In this document: piece after piece, positions 9,301 to 16,770 of the stretch | How positions within the stretch are numbered: the stretch's first letter is position 1 | Layout of the letters: each line of letters opens with the position of its first letter | Assembly (NCBI GenBank): GCA_001839685.1 | Contig: MLAK01000451.1 | Location: forward strand, 1 to 16,770 | DNA: 16,770 bases | Direction of reading: 5' to 3' | From: Tritrichomonas foetus | Lineage: Eukaryota > Parabasalia > Tritrichomonadida > Tritrichomonadidae | Position numbers and translations under genes: made by a program | The notes under the pieces: model-generated | The model's database searches: none | Told to the model about the DNA's origin: nothing | Seen by the model: only the letters and a program-made list of their open reading frames with translations

Positions 9301-9470
9301 AAGCCAATTGCCCCAAGGTAATTGCGGATATTTTTATTGAAACTTTCAGTGAAGCAACAAAGCCTGCTTCTACAGTTGCTAACGTTTTAGTTGAATTCAT
9401 GAAATCGGAGATTAACGGAAGTATCAGAGAAGAAGATTTCTTGAAACTAAAACACTTCGCTGAAATTTAG
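6336..9470 (+). CDS. TKL-family protein kinase with long helical C-terminus
   Basis: A 1,044-residue predicted cytosolic Ser/Thr kinase. The frame extends upstream to a TTG at 6306, but ATG 6336 is the likely start. Residues 1-200 are helical, resembling the N-terminal bundles of other protist TKL kinases. The kinase domain spans about 204-465: glycine loop GEGEAGKVFRG, VAIK with K239, HRDLKSLN with D332, DFG at 350-352, GTSHWMAPE ending at E375, then DIYSFGILMWELLTNERPY and a closing CWDRDPKLRPS. All catalytic residues are present. The HRDLKSxN and GTxxWMAPE forms are typical of TKL kinases. About 580 residues follow, made of repeated short helices (for example VKALTLLLYAADSRF), which suggests an ARM/HEAT-like solenoid for partner binding. 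Substrates are unknown. No membrane segment is seen. TTTAAA follows the stop by about 10 bases. Confidence 0.93.
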   Translation: MNEFQKQLDLISSRILTLSHANPPPYIHCSKINCFLLQIKEVSRKSSLIKIDSNKKMTNTMRHNFSNLMNVLSQFQQLHSQCCGDLCAQFALTSSMRNVRNEISSIRRDCIKYLENIGLQSISSTLYLDDIEYDSQDKVDIKRIAVILNHLQMRPEIAKRDDVAGSLINRLNSLDALGITITSDESDSVAFPDLPSLLNYVVKYEDIEFGPLIGEGEAGKVFRGKINKKLAKNFDVAIKILHRRSLSTYDLEMYRREIFSMSVLIHPSLVRFCGYTTEPPFCVLTEYMENGSLYDFLYEHPNNLTATHKTLIALDIARGLEFLHGRGVIHRDLKSLNILLDGRKRAKICDFGLIRMKTNDPMTGLVGTSHWMAPEVLMSSPYYDEKVDIYSFGILMWELLTNERPYENDCLDAAQITMMILEQNKRPPIPPNTPPDLKRLIERCWDRDPKLRPSCHEIIADLSKLSFQFPGCELVLLMQESGLIRSRHNYSSSSPISFNKNQHWFRSPNIECRITTKHESFARSLRRVSDSLSLGHIEHIENAINQLKLVLRRQRNDSNQLSLFFPQYTSLISSASPKFRPKLIQILFEMLSLPVAKKLLDFSIISKFLRSNENQVIDVVMTQLAMNPDPDFLCDDTISALLEFSSNPNQPTRVKALTLLLYAADSRFDEILMKPTFSQEILSFTCRKLPHSILKMMLNTLLKLFKQVHEITPLTVQRLAKIMPTTPYKYKSILLSCIEELMKFDIMKKSVDVFQNAADEYEYYGKLFQIYQISMKSEPPSAEILSILFSLSENEDDVFQILIYFISNFPDIKDNIIELLPVNNKNEQLLANFYCHLLDNEVILRYQEFYVAAAVLLDSEYFHPISFLLANPNSKAEFIKESLICQTINKFVIDEIQDREFLNLMFNLCCKSAFNEFVYSTPKLFSNMRNSKDSEVVKLSYLCLAVIAKFNTEEFDFDLLLRYAAKAVNTQSGFVQTASSFLFKSFITKANCPKVIADIFIETFSEATKPASTVANVLVEFMKSEINGSIREEDFLKLKHFAEI

Positions 9471-9505
9471 TTTATCGTTTTTTAAACATGTTATTTATTT
9501 TGTAA

Positions 9506-9600
<95 letters not shown>

Positions 9601-9769
9601 TTAATCTTATTCACATCATTCCTTCTTAATGATGAGTATCTTAATCCACAGTTTAAAAAAATAAATCGAGTATTTTAGATATCTTATTATAAAAATATAT
9701 ATAATAAAAAAATTATCAATAACGATACAAACAATATTTTAAAAAAAAAACAACTCTAATAATATATAT
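9471..9769. other. Convergent 3' intergenic region
   Basis: It separates the stop of the kinase gene from the stop of the minus-strand 1,899-residue gene and is dominated by the ATT microsatellite. The remaining bases are A/T runs that can supply poly(A) signals for both genes. TAACGATA at 9720-9727 resembles a Myb recognition element but sits between two gene ends. Confidence 0.6.
9511..9600. repeat. (ATT)30 microsatellite
   Basis: Thirty uninterrupted copies of ATT fill exactly 90 bases, flanked by TTTT on the left and TTAATC on the right. Length is likely to vary between strains and may be miscounted in assembly. Both neighbouring genes end outside it, so it should not alter a protein. 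Confidence 0.97.
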
Positions 9770-12700
9770 TTATATCCGCGAGAAAGAGCGTGAAACATTT
9801 GGAACATAAGGCTTCACAATTCTTCCTGTAGTTCGAGCTTGCATTTTCAGTGGATTGCTAGCACGTGCTCTAAGGGTGCCTTCCATAAGCGCCCTTACAC
9901 CTACAGATTTATTTTGTTTTTGACGTTCAAGTTCTTCAACTCTAAGCAATAAAGATTCATTTTCATGTCTCAATTCTATATTTTCGTCACTGAGTTGTTG
10001 AACAAACAATTCTTTCATTTCCAATTTCTCTTGGAAAGCCAAATCATTATTAAATGTTTTCATTAATCTTGCTTGATCCAATTTTGTGGCTCGAACTTTT
10101 GTTCGAATTTTCTCGACTTTTTGCATTGGTATTCTAACATCAATGTCAGTTGTTGTATCAATAAGGTTTGTTGTTTCTCTCAGATTATCAAGTTCTGTTT
10201 GTGCATCATCAAGTTTCTTCACAAGATCATCAATGTTGTAATCATTTATTGTTTCGCCAAATGAATCGATTTCATTCTTAAGTTGATCTATTGTTTTCAT
10301 ATTCTTTGCTTTCCAGTGAACAAGTTGAATATTGCTCATTTTTTCATTGTCTAATTGTTGCTTCAGAATCTCAATGTTTGCTTTCGTATTACTTAAATAT
10401 CGATGCTTTTCTTTCAAATCTTCTTTACACGTCGCTTCGTGTAATTCTGACACAAATTTATCATTGTAAAGTTGAGAATTTTCATTTTTTTTATTCTCAA
10501 TTGTTTCTTTTAATACCTTAGCACTGTTTCTTTTTACACCAATTGTTGTTAAAATGCGGAAACACCTCAATAAAATAATTTCACGTCGAAGTTTCTCGTT
10601 TTTATCAGAAACAGTTTGAAACAAAGTTTTATCTGATGTTTTTTTATTTGGCTTGTTTTCATTTGACTCTGGTGTTTGATTCAAATCTTCTTTATCTACA
10701 TGTAAAACAACATTTTTAGCATTTTTGATTTTTGCAATAACTTCGTCATAAACTCGCTTTTTGTAACTATTTTGCTGTTTCTTTGATTCGGAAATCGCTG
10801 TTTCTAAGTCTTCTATTAGTGTAATATAATGAGCTCTTAGTTTACTTGTGATAAGTGATTCATATTGAATTTCTTTTTGATGCCGATGGTGAATTGCCTG
10901 ACGAAGTTGATTAACAGTTAAAAATAGAGAACTATATTTAAATCCAATTTCTAACTCAATTAATCTTTCGAATCTAAGATTTGTGAGGCGTGCTAAAACA
11001 TTAGCTGCTTCCATTTCTTCGAAATCATATCCAATTGATACGCTTACATTCATCAAATATCTTCTCCATGTATTATTTTCTTTATTAAGTGATTCTTCAG
11101 AAAATTGATTTAACAAAAAACTTAATTTTGATGCATTTTCATCAAAAGCCTTGGCATCAATGATATACTCAATTTCTTTTTTATCATTTTTCTCATTTCT
11201 ATCTTCATCGCCATCTTTATTATAATCACTGTTATTATCATCATCATTGTCATTATTATTGTTTTTGACGTCTTTGTCATTTTTATTGTAGTTTTGTGGA
11301 TCATGTGCTATTTTTTGGATAACGCATTGTTTTAACATGGTGAATAGCGTTTCAACCAATCTTTTATGCGCATAATTTCTTTCTTGGATGAATTGATCGT
11401 CGTATGAATCATTATCTTGAATATAGACGACAGAATCGGTTTTACTTGGCGATTGAAAACTTAAAATAGAGCCGCCAACGATTTCGTTATTAAAGTTTAA
11501 TTTTGCTGTAGACGAAACAATTTCTGTAAGTTGATCAAGATCAGTCCTAAATTCATTAATGTAACCTTGTATTTGGTTAATTTGCGAAGAAAGTAGAATT
11601 AAATCAACTTGATTTCTTAAAACATCAAAAATTGCTTGGGCTAACTTCGGTTCAGGTATTGTGTCTGTCACTTTTGATGGTGATTCATCTTTTGGAACCA
11701 AATTTTCATTTGCTTGGTGAACAATCACTTGATCCCATCCATCAATATTTCGTTTATAGATATCTTGGTTCATTTCCATGATAGACTTTTTAAGATCGAT
11801 TGATTCTTCATCAACACCATCACGAAGTAAGAAATAAGCAAATTTTATTTGTATTTGCGATATAGTTAAAAACATAAAATCAATTGATCGTGGTATTTTT
11901 TGAACTGGATCATCTAAAATTTCTTTTCCATTCATTGATCCAAGTGCGCTGTCAAGGAAAACATCAGTGGAATGAATTCTTGTAGCAATATCAGATCTAT
12001 CACTTTCCAAGCAATTATATACAAATTGTTCTTGCCATAAGGGAGCGTATCTTGATCGATTGATCACATACTTGTTTGAATCAAGTGGTTGATGCATTTG
12101 AAGCCAAAGATTTTGAAGTTTTAATCCATAAGTGTTATCAATAATAGCAGTATTATTTATATATGCAGAATTCACAGAAATAAAAAAGTTTTCTACAGCA
12201 GATAATAAAGAATATTCAAATCTATGAAACAAAAACTTGTCTGCCTCTCGAATAAATTTAGTCGAAATTTCTACTTCTGAAGCATTTGGAAGAACTGCAA
12301 AATCATTAAAAAGCTTTTGAAGAATTGGTGTTTCAAACATGTAGCATTGATTATAAATGCTATCAAAAACACTATTAATTCTTTGATTTAATGAACATTC
12401 GAATCTCACAAGATTCAAAATTCGAAATCTTGATGTGATGAATTGTAAAACGCATTTTAATACCATTCCTTGTCTTGCATGTGGCGCTTTTTGAAGCATT
12501 AAAAATGTTTCATGCCATGTTGGAACATAGAAAAATTTTTCAAAATGGCCTTGTGAATCAACTAAACAATGAGTTTCGGCTGGGCCAAGAGTATAAGTAT
12601 CAACAAACGTATTGGCTAATAAAATGTGACGTTCTAAATTACATAACCGAGCAATTTCTACTCTATATCCATATACAGAGAATTGATCAATCATTTCATT

Positions 12701-15469
12701 TAGATATAATGTACACATTTCATGATGACTCATTTCTTTTTGTTTTACATGCGCAGACAAAATAGTTCTTGATCGACCTTTCAATGAACGAATTGAAAGC
12801 CATAATTGATCCTTAGATTGATTAGCAAGTTGATTAATCCTAAAAATCGAATCGGCTTGATAAAATAATTTGTTGGCAATAATTTGTTTCATATATCTTT
12901 GATGCAGATCGTCTTCATCCGGAATATTAACACCAGTAAGAAACATAGCGGAATCTGGGCCCATTTCAAAATATGAAACTAGAAAATTGCTATCAAGGAT
13001 ATGTTGATTAAATCTAAGCGCAAGTTCAAGAATAATATTTTGGAAAACTTGAAATTGAATCATTCTTTTTAAAACTGAGAAATCTGCAGCGAAAATAATA
13101 TCCTTTATTGATGATTCTTGTTCAAAATCAAGATTATTTTCTTCGAATTCCGTTAAAGCTACATCTAATAAATTTACATCAGCTTTCTCCGAATGTAAAT
13201 CGATAATTTCTTTAGTTGCTGATTCTTTAAATGATGTCATTATTATCCCTTTTTCAGTTATGCCAAGTTGATCGCATTGTGCATAATAAGCATTTTGTAA
13301 CATATCAGTATCAATTATTAATGACTGTAATTTCCATGTTAAATATAAGAAACGACGCATTGAGAACATAAATCTTAGATGTCTACTTTGATTCATGTTA
13401 GAAATCATGTCATTGATAGAATTCAAAGTATTTACATAAGGTGAAACAAATAAAGAATTTATACAATTTGAAAGATGAAAGTGAAAATGTGTTGATGATC
13501 GATTAAAAGGAAATAATCCATTTTCTACTAAACTTCTGAGTAGTTCATTAACTTCATCCCAAACAGCTATTTCTAAATAATCTTTATATTTGGTTAAACG
13601 AATATCAATCGATTCACCAAGCTCATTTGCTATTTTCGGTATATCATCAACAAAGTTAACGATATCAGTTAATGATTCATACACTTCAAAAGGTGTAATT
13701 GGAATTGACTCATCAAAAGAACGATAATTCAAATCGAATGAAATTTGAGATGGTCGATCGAAATAGGGAATTTGATCATTAAATTGTGATGAAAGATTTC
13801 GTTCATGTAGAATTTGGAAATTAACTAAAGCACGAATACTTTTGGCTCTCTTTTCCATGAGTTCTATTGAGAGTTTGAAAGGAACATCAAATGATTGATA
13901 CAAAGGAAGATTAAAACTTGGTCTTTCAAGAATAATTCCGAAAATTACTTCAACAAGATGTGGATTTTCTTTATGCTCAAGGCACTCAATAAGTGGCTGG
14001 ATGACTTTTCTTTTTGCATTTAGGAATTCTAACTCCAAAAGCAAAAGTTTTTCTGCTACTGATTCACGATCAGACAAAACAGAACTGTCACCACTTCTTT
14101 CAGCCTGTGCTTCTTCAAATTTTGTAATATAATATGATCCTGCACTAACAAGTGCTTTAATTGTTTTATTATAATAATCTAAAACAGAAGAAAATAAAAA
14201 TGGCTGATCATTTTCACAAACTTCTAAAATTTGGGGAAATTTCGAAAATCGAGCCTGGAAAGTTGTTGATCTCATTACATTTGAATCATTATTACTTAGT
14301 TGAGCCCATATATATATAAAATAATTTAAATGTGATAATATGGCAGATGCTAAAAACTTCATGTGAGCATAACGAAGAACATACCATGAAAATAACTTAT
14401 GTGATGGAATTGGATTCCTTTCGATATCAGCATGAAAATAAGAACTTCTGTATTCATTTCCAACCCATGAATTATATTCTGCTACTTTGTGTTGAATTTC
14501 AGCTAAAACATCATCAGATGATAAATCAAAAAGGTGGATAAAAATCTCTGAAAGCTTTGTATCGCAGTGAGTTATTTCTAAAAGGGTATGTTGAGTTAAA
14601 CTAGTTAAATCAAGTGGACTAAGAAACGTTTTAAGATCGTAGTCTTTTTTTGGAAGATCTAAAATATTTAATTGTTGAAATATTTCCAAAAATTTCTTTT
14701 TGCTGTAATAAAGAAATTGTTGACCATCATTAGCCTCTAAATCACAGATCATATTGAATCTTTTGGCAAGTCTTTTCAGTTCATTATTCAGAATTTCTTC
14801 GCATCTTGGAAGAATTGGAACGGGAATTGTGTTTGAATCGGTTTTTAAGCATGAAAGAGCTTTTTCAAACATTTTTGTATATATTGATTGTTGTTTAGTC
14901 AATGGAAAACGACGAGCTTTTAATAAAATTGTCTTCAAAAGTGCTCTTCTCCTTTTCTGAAAGAAGTTTGTGGATATTTCGAGCATTAAATCTCCAGATG
15001 ATATGCTCAAACTATCTTTGCAATCTAATCTGAGTAGTCCTTCACGACAGAAATAAAGCCTCTCTGTTACCGATTTATCAAATAATGAATATTCCATTTG
15101 TGTTTTTGAAAAAAAGTCTGGATGCTTGCATCTGACAAGAACGATATCCCTGATTCTTTCAACACGTTTTATTTCGTTTTCGAAGAAGATTTTCAATGAT
15201 GATTTTGTATCATCAGAAAGATCGTAATCTTTGCTTGATTTTGCTAATAACTGTTCAGCGTACGAATGGACTTCTGGAGTTGGGCATGGATTATTGAACT
15301 TTCCTAAAAACTTGTCGCGAATTTGACGAAATTCTAACATCGAACGAAAATTTGGAATTTTACTTGACATCGTTGATATTTCTTTGTAACTGAGTGATTC
15401 GATTTTCGATTCAATGATGTCATGAAGCCTTTTGAGAAGCAGTTCAAGCCCTGATTCTGTAGACTCCAT
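9770..15469 (-). CDS. Large protein of unknown function with coiled-coil C-terminus
   Basis: A single intron-free frame of 1,899 residues; I do not recognise the family. Residues 1-1380 look mostly alpha-helical, rich in Leu, Phe and Tyr, with no catalytic motif, signal peptide or membrane segment that I can see. Residues about 1392-1432 are an Asn/Asp/Lys-rich low-complexity insert. From about 1500 to 1860 there are heptad-rich coiled-coil segments (for example IEDLETAISESKKQQNSYKK and NIELRHENESLLLRVEELER). The tail is basic (ARASNPLKMQARTTGRIVKP, ending SRSFSRI). Size and layout suggest a structural, perhaps axonemal or basal-body, protein. A relation to the large ciliary CCDC162 family is only a guess. 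The stop lies in TAAA. ATG 15469 is the first in frame; TTCACCAGTG and TAACGAT lie upstream. Confidence 0.85.
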   Translation of the reverse strand: MESTESGLELLLKRLHDIIESKIESLSYKEISTMSSKIPNFRSMLEFRQIRDKFLGKFNNPCPTPEVHSYAEQLLAKSSKDYDLSDDTKSSLKIFFENEIKRVERIRDIVLVRCKHPDFFSKTQMEYSLFDKSVTERLYFCREGLLRLDCKDSLSISSGDLMLEISTNFFQKRRRALLKTILLKARRFPLTKQQSIYTKMFEKALSCLKTDSNTIPVPILPRCEEILNNELKRLAKRFNMICDLEANDGQQFLYYSKKKFLEIFQQLNILDLPKKDYDLKTFLSPLDLTSLTQHTLLEITHCDTKLSEIFIHLFDLSSDDVLAEIQHKVAEYNSWVGNEYRSSYFHADIERNPIPSHKLFSWYVLRYAHMKFLASAILSHLNYFIYIWAQLSNNDSNVMRSTTFQARFSKFPQILEVCENDQPFLFSSVLDYYNKTIKALVSAGSYYITKFEEAQAERSGDSSVLSDRESVAEKLLLLELEFLNAKRKVIQPLIECLEHKENPHLVEVIFGIILERPSFNLPLYQSFDVPFKLSIELMEKRAKSIRALVNFQILHERNLSSQFNDQIPYFDRPSQISFDLNYRSFDESIPITPFEVYESLTDIVNFVDDIPKIANELGESIDIRLTKYKDYLEIAVWDEVNELLRSLVENGLFPFNRSSTHFHFHLSNCINSLFVSPYVNTLNSINDMISNMNQSRHLRFMFSMRRFLYLTWKLQSLIIDTDMLQNAYYAQCDQLGITEKGIIMTSFKESATKEIIDLHSEKADVNLLDVALTEFEENNLDFEQESSIKDIIFAADFSVLKRMIQFQVFQNIILELALRFNQHILDSNFLVSYFEMGPDSAMFLTGVNIPDEDDLHQRYMKQIIANKLFYQADSIFRINQLANQSKDQLWLSIRSLKGRSRTILSAHVKQKEMSHHEMCTLYLNEMIDQFSVYGYRVEIARLCNLERHILLANTFVDTYTLGPAETHCLVDSQGHFEKFFYVPTWHETFLMLQKAPHARQGMVLKCVLQFITSRFRILNLVRFECSLNQRINSVFDSIYNQCYMFETPILQKLFNDFAVLPNASEVEISTKFIREADKFLFHRFEYSLLSAVENFFISVNSAYINNTAIIDNTYGLKLQNLWLQMHQPLDSNKYVINRSRYAPLWQEQFVYNCLESDRSDIATRIHSTDVFLDSALGSMNGKEILDDPVQKIPRSIDFMFLTISQIQIKFAYFLLRDGVDEESIDLKKSIMEMNQDIYKRNIDGWDQVIVHQANENLVPKDESPSKVTDTIPEPKLAQAIFDVLRNQVDLILLSSQINQIQGYINEFRTDLDQLTEIVSSTAKLNFNNEIVGGSILSFQSPSKTDSVVYIQDNDSYDDQFIQERNYAHKRLVETLFTMLKQCVIQKIAHDPQNYNKNDKDVKNNNNDNDDDNNSDYNKDGDEDRNEKNDKKEIEYIIDAKAFDENASKLSFLLNQFSEESLNKENNTWRRYLMNVSVSIGYDFEEMEAANVLARLTNLRFERLIELEIGFKYSSLFLTVNQLRQAIHHRHQKEIQYESLITSKLRAHYITLIEDLETAISESKKQQNSYKKRVYDEVIAKIKNAKNVVLHVDKEDLNQTPESNENKPNKKTSDKTLFQTVSDKNEKLRREIILLRCFRILTTIGVKRNSAKVLKETIENKKNENSQLYNDKFVSELHEATCKEDLKEKHRYLSNTKANIEILKQQLDNEKMSNIQLVHWKAKNMKTIDQLKNEIDSFGETINDYNIDDLVKKLDDAQTELDNLRETTNLIDTTTDIDVRIPMQKVEKIRTKVRATKLDQARLMKTFNNDLAFQEKLEMKELFVQQLSDENIELRHENESLLLRVEELERQKQNKSVGVRALMEGTLRARASNPLKMQARTTGRIVKPYVPNVSRSFSRI
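11171..11296 (-). repeat. Asn/Asp-rich low-complexity tract in the large protein
   Basis: In-frame AAT, GAT, GAC and AAA codons give a highly polar segment (residues about 1392-1432, for example VKNNNNDNDDDNNSDYNKDG). It probably forms a disordered linker between the helical body and the coiled-coil tail. Its origin by triplet slippage is likely, since the codons are near-repeats. Confidence 0.85.
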
Positions 15470-15480
15470 TTTTTTGATAA

Positions 15481-15487
15481 TAACGAT
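15481..15487 (+). promoter_or_regulatory. TAACGAT, possible Myb recognition site
   Basis: TAACGAT begins 12 bases upstream of the large gene's ATG, in the opposite orientation to the gene. Trichomonad Myb proteins are known to bind TAACGA-type sites. A seven-base match in AT-rich DNA is weak evidence. Confidence 0.25.
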
Positions 15488-15512
15488 TATTTTTGAAAGC
15501 CAACATTGAATC

Positions 15513-15522
15513 CACTGGTGAA
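15513..15522 (-). promoter_or_regulatory. TTCACCAGTG motif upstream of the large gene
   Basis: This is the second copy of the ten bases found before the RAD51-like gene, here starting 53 bases before the ATG. The gene has no clear TCAYW initiator nearer its start. Confidence 0.35.
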
Positions 15523-16058
15523 AAATAGGTCAAATTACTATATTGGGAATATCTCGATATGTTCATAAAACTTATATGAGTATTGGCTAAAATAATCAAA
15601 ACAAACATATGTAAACTGAGATAAATGAATGATGAATCGATATAAACAGGAAAACAGAAAAATCAATTTTTCTTATGATATTCTCCACATAGCCCTATCA
15701 TAAGCTACAAAACCCTTAATCATTTCTTAATTAGGAAATCTACTTTTTTCAAAAGGGAAGATCGAGCTATAAAGAGATTCTAATCAATATCAGAGAAACT
15801 GTTTTTATAGGCGAAATATCCTCATATTTGAATTAGATTAACCGTTTTATTTCACCTTATTTAGAAACAATCTAAAGCAATCATTGTTCTGATCTTGATT
15901 CTCGAATGAAATACCAAAAAACATAAAAATTATAAAAACAATTTACAAATCTGAGTTTAAATCAAGAAACGATGAAAGAAATAATTCCATTAGATAATCG
16001 AAAAATAATAATATTGAGAAGACATTTTAAAATCGAAAAATATTTTAATCAAACTTCA

Positions 16059-16496
16059 TTAATGATACTGACGAGAATATGAATTCATTGACCGAGTAGT
16101 TACCGAAGATCTCATTCTTGTCGATGATGAGAACGACGAAGAGGGAGTCTGTAAAGTTTTAAGAGTGTCACGAATCTTTGATGTGGCTTTTTCTATTTCA
16201 ATCTGTTCTTGCTGGAGCGCCTCCAATTCTCGCTGAAGTTGCTGATTTGTCGCTTGAAGCTGGCTAATCGATTGAGTTGTCTCGGCATGGGCTGTTGATG
16301 ATAATTTTTTGACTAAAAAATTTTTTTGATCGATTTCTGTTTGGATTTGGGCGCATTTCGAGTCAACATTTTGTAAAAAGTATTCTTTCCATTTGTTAAA
16401 CGAACGACACAAAAGAGCACGCTGCTTTCTTTTGAGAAGCATGCCGCAATTCCAAATACGGACGGCTTCCAATTCTTCTTCTGGTACTTCTATCAT
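16059..16496 (-). CDS. Small coiled-coil protein with Sfi1-like motif
   Basis: A 145-residue protein that I cannot name. Residues 28-37 (LLCRSFNKWK) match the core of the Sfi1 centrin-binding repeat, LLxxx(F/L)xxW(K/R), inside a basic helix (LLKRKQRALLCRSFNKWKEY). Residues about 44-115 form a coiled coil rich in Gln and Glu (QLQRELEALQQEQIEIEKAT). The tail (118-145) is Ser/Arg/Thr-rich and probably disordered. In the Sfi1 family such helices bind centrin at spindle poles and basal bodies, so a basal-body or cytoskeletal role is a reasonable inference; one repeat alone is weak evidence. The ATG at 16496 is the first in frame. The gene lies upstream of the 1,899-residue gene on the same strand, with separate promoters likely. 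Confidence 0.75.
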   Translation of the reverse strand: MIEVPEEELEAVRIWNCGMLLKRKQRALLCRSFNKWKEYFLQNVDSKCAQIQTEIDQKNFLVKKLSSTAHAETTQSISQLQATNQQLQRELEALQQEQIEIEKATSKIRDTLKTLQTPSSSFSSSTRMRSSVTTRSMNSYSRQYH

Positions 16497-16520
16497 CTGT
16501 TTTTGTAAATTTTAAAACAG
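16497..16520 (-). promoter_or_regulatory. Inverted repeat abutting the start codon
   Basis: In the sense strand CTGTTTT and AAAACAG are 7-bp complementary arms around a 10-base loop, and the second arm ends directly before the ATG. In a short leader it could form a weak AU-rich hairpin at the start codon. Confidence 0.35.
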
Positions 16521-16526
16521 TTTTCC

Positions 16527-16531
16527 TATGA
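16527..16531 (-). promoter_or_regulatory. Candidate initiator (TCATA) of the small coiled-coil gene
   Basis: TCATA on the minus strand fits TCAYW and lies about 31-35 bases before the ATG at 16496. The match is short, and spacing is slightly longer than typical. Confidence 0.3.
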
Positions 16532-16672
16532 GAAAAGACGTTAACAATAAAAATGGTTACATTTGTAGTCAAATAATTCAAAAGAAATTTGGCCATTACT
16601 TTTCATTATTGTTGATTATGGACAGACAAAAATAAAATGCGGATTGTCGATCTGGCTAGATCAATATATATA

Positions 16673-16770
16673 GATATATAGATATATAGATATATAGATA
16701 TATAGATATATAGATATATAGATATATAGATATATAGATATATAGATATATAGATATATAGAAATATAGA
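16673..16770. repeat. GATATATA tandem repeat at the window edge
   Basis: Eleven perfect copies of the 8-mer GATATATA run from 16673 to 16760, preceded by related TATATATA sequence from about 16664. One variant copy (GAAATATA) begins at 16761 and the array then leaves the window. Total length is therefore unknown. Confidence 0.95.

Larger units (their letters stand above)
15470..16058. other. Gap between two minus-strand genes
   Basis: It holds the 3' end of the small coiled-coil gene on the right, with ATTAAA shortly after its stop, and the promoter of the large gene on the left. A 36-codon frame at 15972-16082 (+) overlaps the end of the small gene antisense and was not accepted. No other structure is seen. 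Confidence 0.5.

Noticed and set aside
12475..12765. 96-codon + frame inside the large minus-strand gene
   Set aside because: It is a shadow of the 1,899-residue coding frame, which is far longer and protein-like throughout.
15972..16082. 36-codon + frame overlapping the small coiled-coil gene
   Set aside because: It is antisense to a better-supported gene and of a length expected by chance.
16396..16596. 66-codon minus frame overlapping the small gene's start
   Set aside because: It overlaps the coiled-coil gene in another frame and lacks any domain; the Sfi1-like motif and coiled coil favour the other frame.
1..16770. CRISPR arrays, tRNA or rRNA genes, transposase genes
   Set aside because: None was seen on either strand. 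The only tandem arrays are the ATT and GATATATA tracts, which have no spacers.

Overview
The window looks like nuclear DNA from a parabasalid protist (a trichomonad such as Tritrichomonas or Trichomonas). The lineage is inferred from several traits together: strongly AT-rich DNA, long intron-free genes, a two-repeat Myb protein of trichomonad style, a TKL kinase flanked by long helical regions, TCAYW initiator-like sequences just before some ATGs, and TAAA signals that overlap some stop codons. No sequence here fixes the species. There are no rRNA or tRNA genes, CRISPR arrays or bacterial-style operons that I can see.

Layout, left to right: a 27-nt hairpin at the first base; a probable decayed coding stretch (422-830); a BAR-domain protein (+, 945-1757); a gene-poor gap with a small coiled-coil remnant on the minus strand (2435-2599); a RAD51D-like recombinase paralog whose Walker A lysine is arginine (-, 2706-3515); an R2R3-type Myb protein (-, 3798-4655); a 1.7-kb gap holding frame-broken coding debris around 5118-5424; a TKL protein kinase with a long C-terminal helical region (+, true start probably ATG 6336, to 9470); an (ATT)30 microsatellite between convergent genes; a 1,899-residue protein of unknown function with a coiled-coil C-terminus (-, 9770-15469); a small coiled-coil protein with one Sfi1-like centrin-binding motif (-, 16059-16496); and an 8-bp tandem repeat running off the right edge.

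The genes do not form an obvious pathway. They cover membrane curvature (BAR), DNA repair (RAD51 paralog), transcription (Myb), signalling (TKL kinase) and probably cytoskeleton (the last two). The strongest leads are the natural K-to-R change in the RAD51 paralog, a 10-bp motif shared by the upstream regions of two genes that lack an obvious initiator, the Sfi1-like motif, the GCGAAGC hairpin, and the large protein I cannot place. I did not find a clear new multi-gene system.
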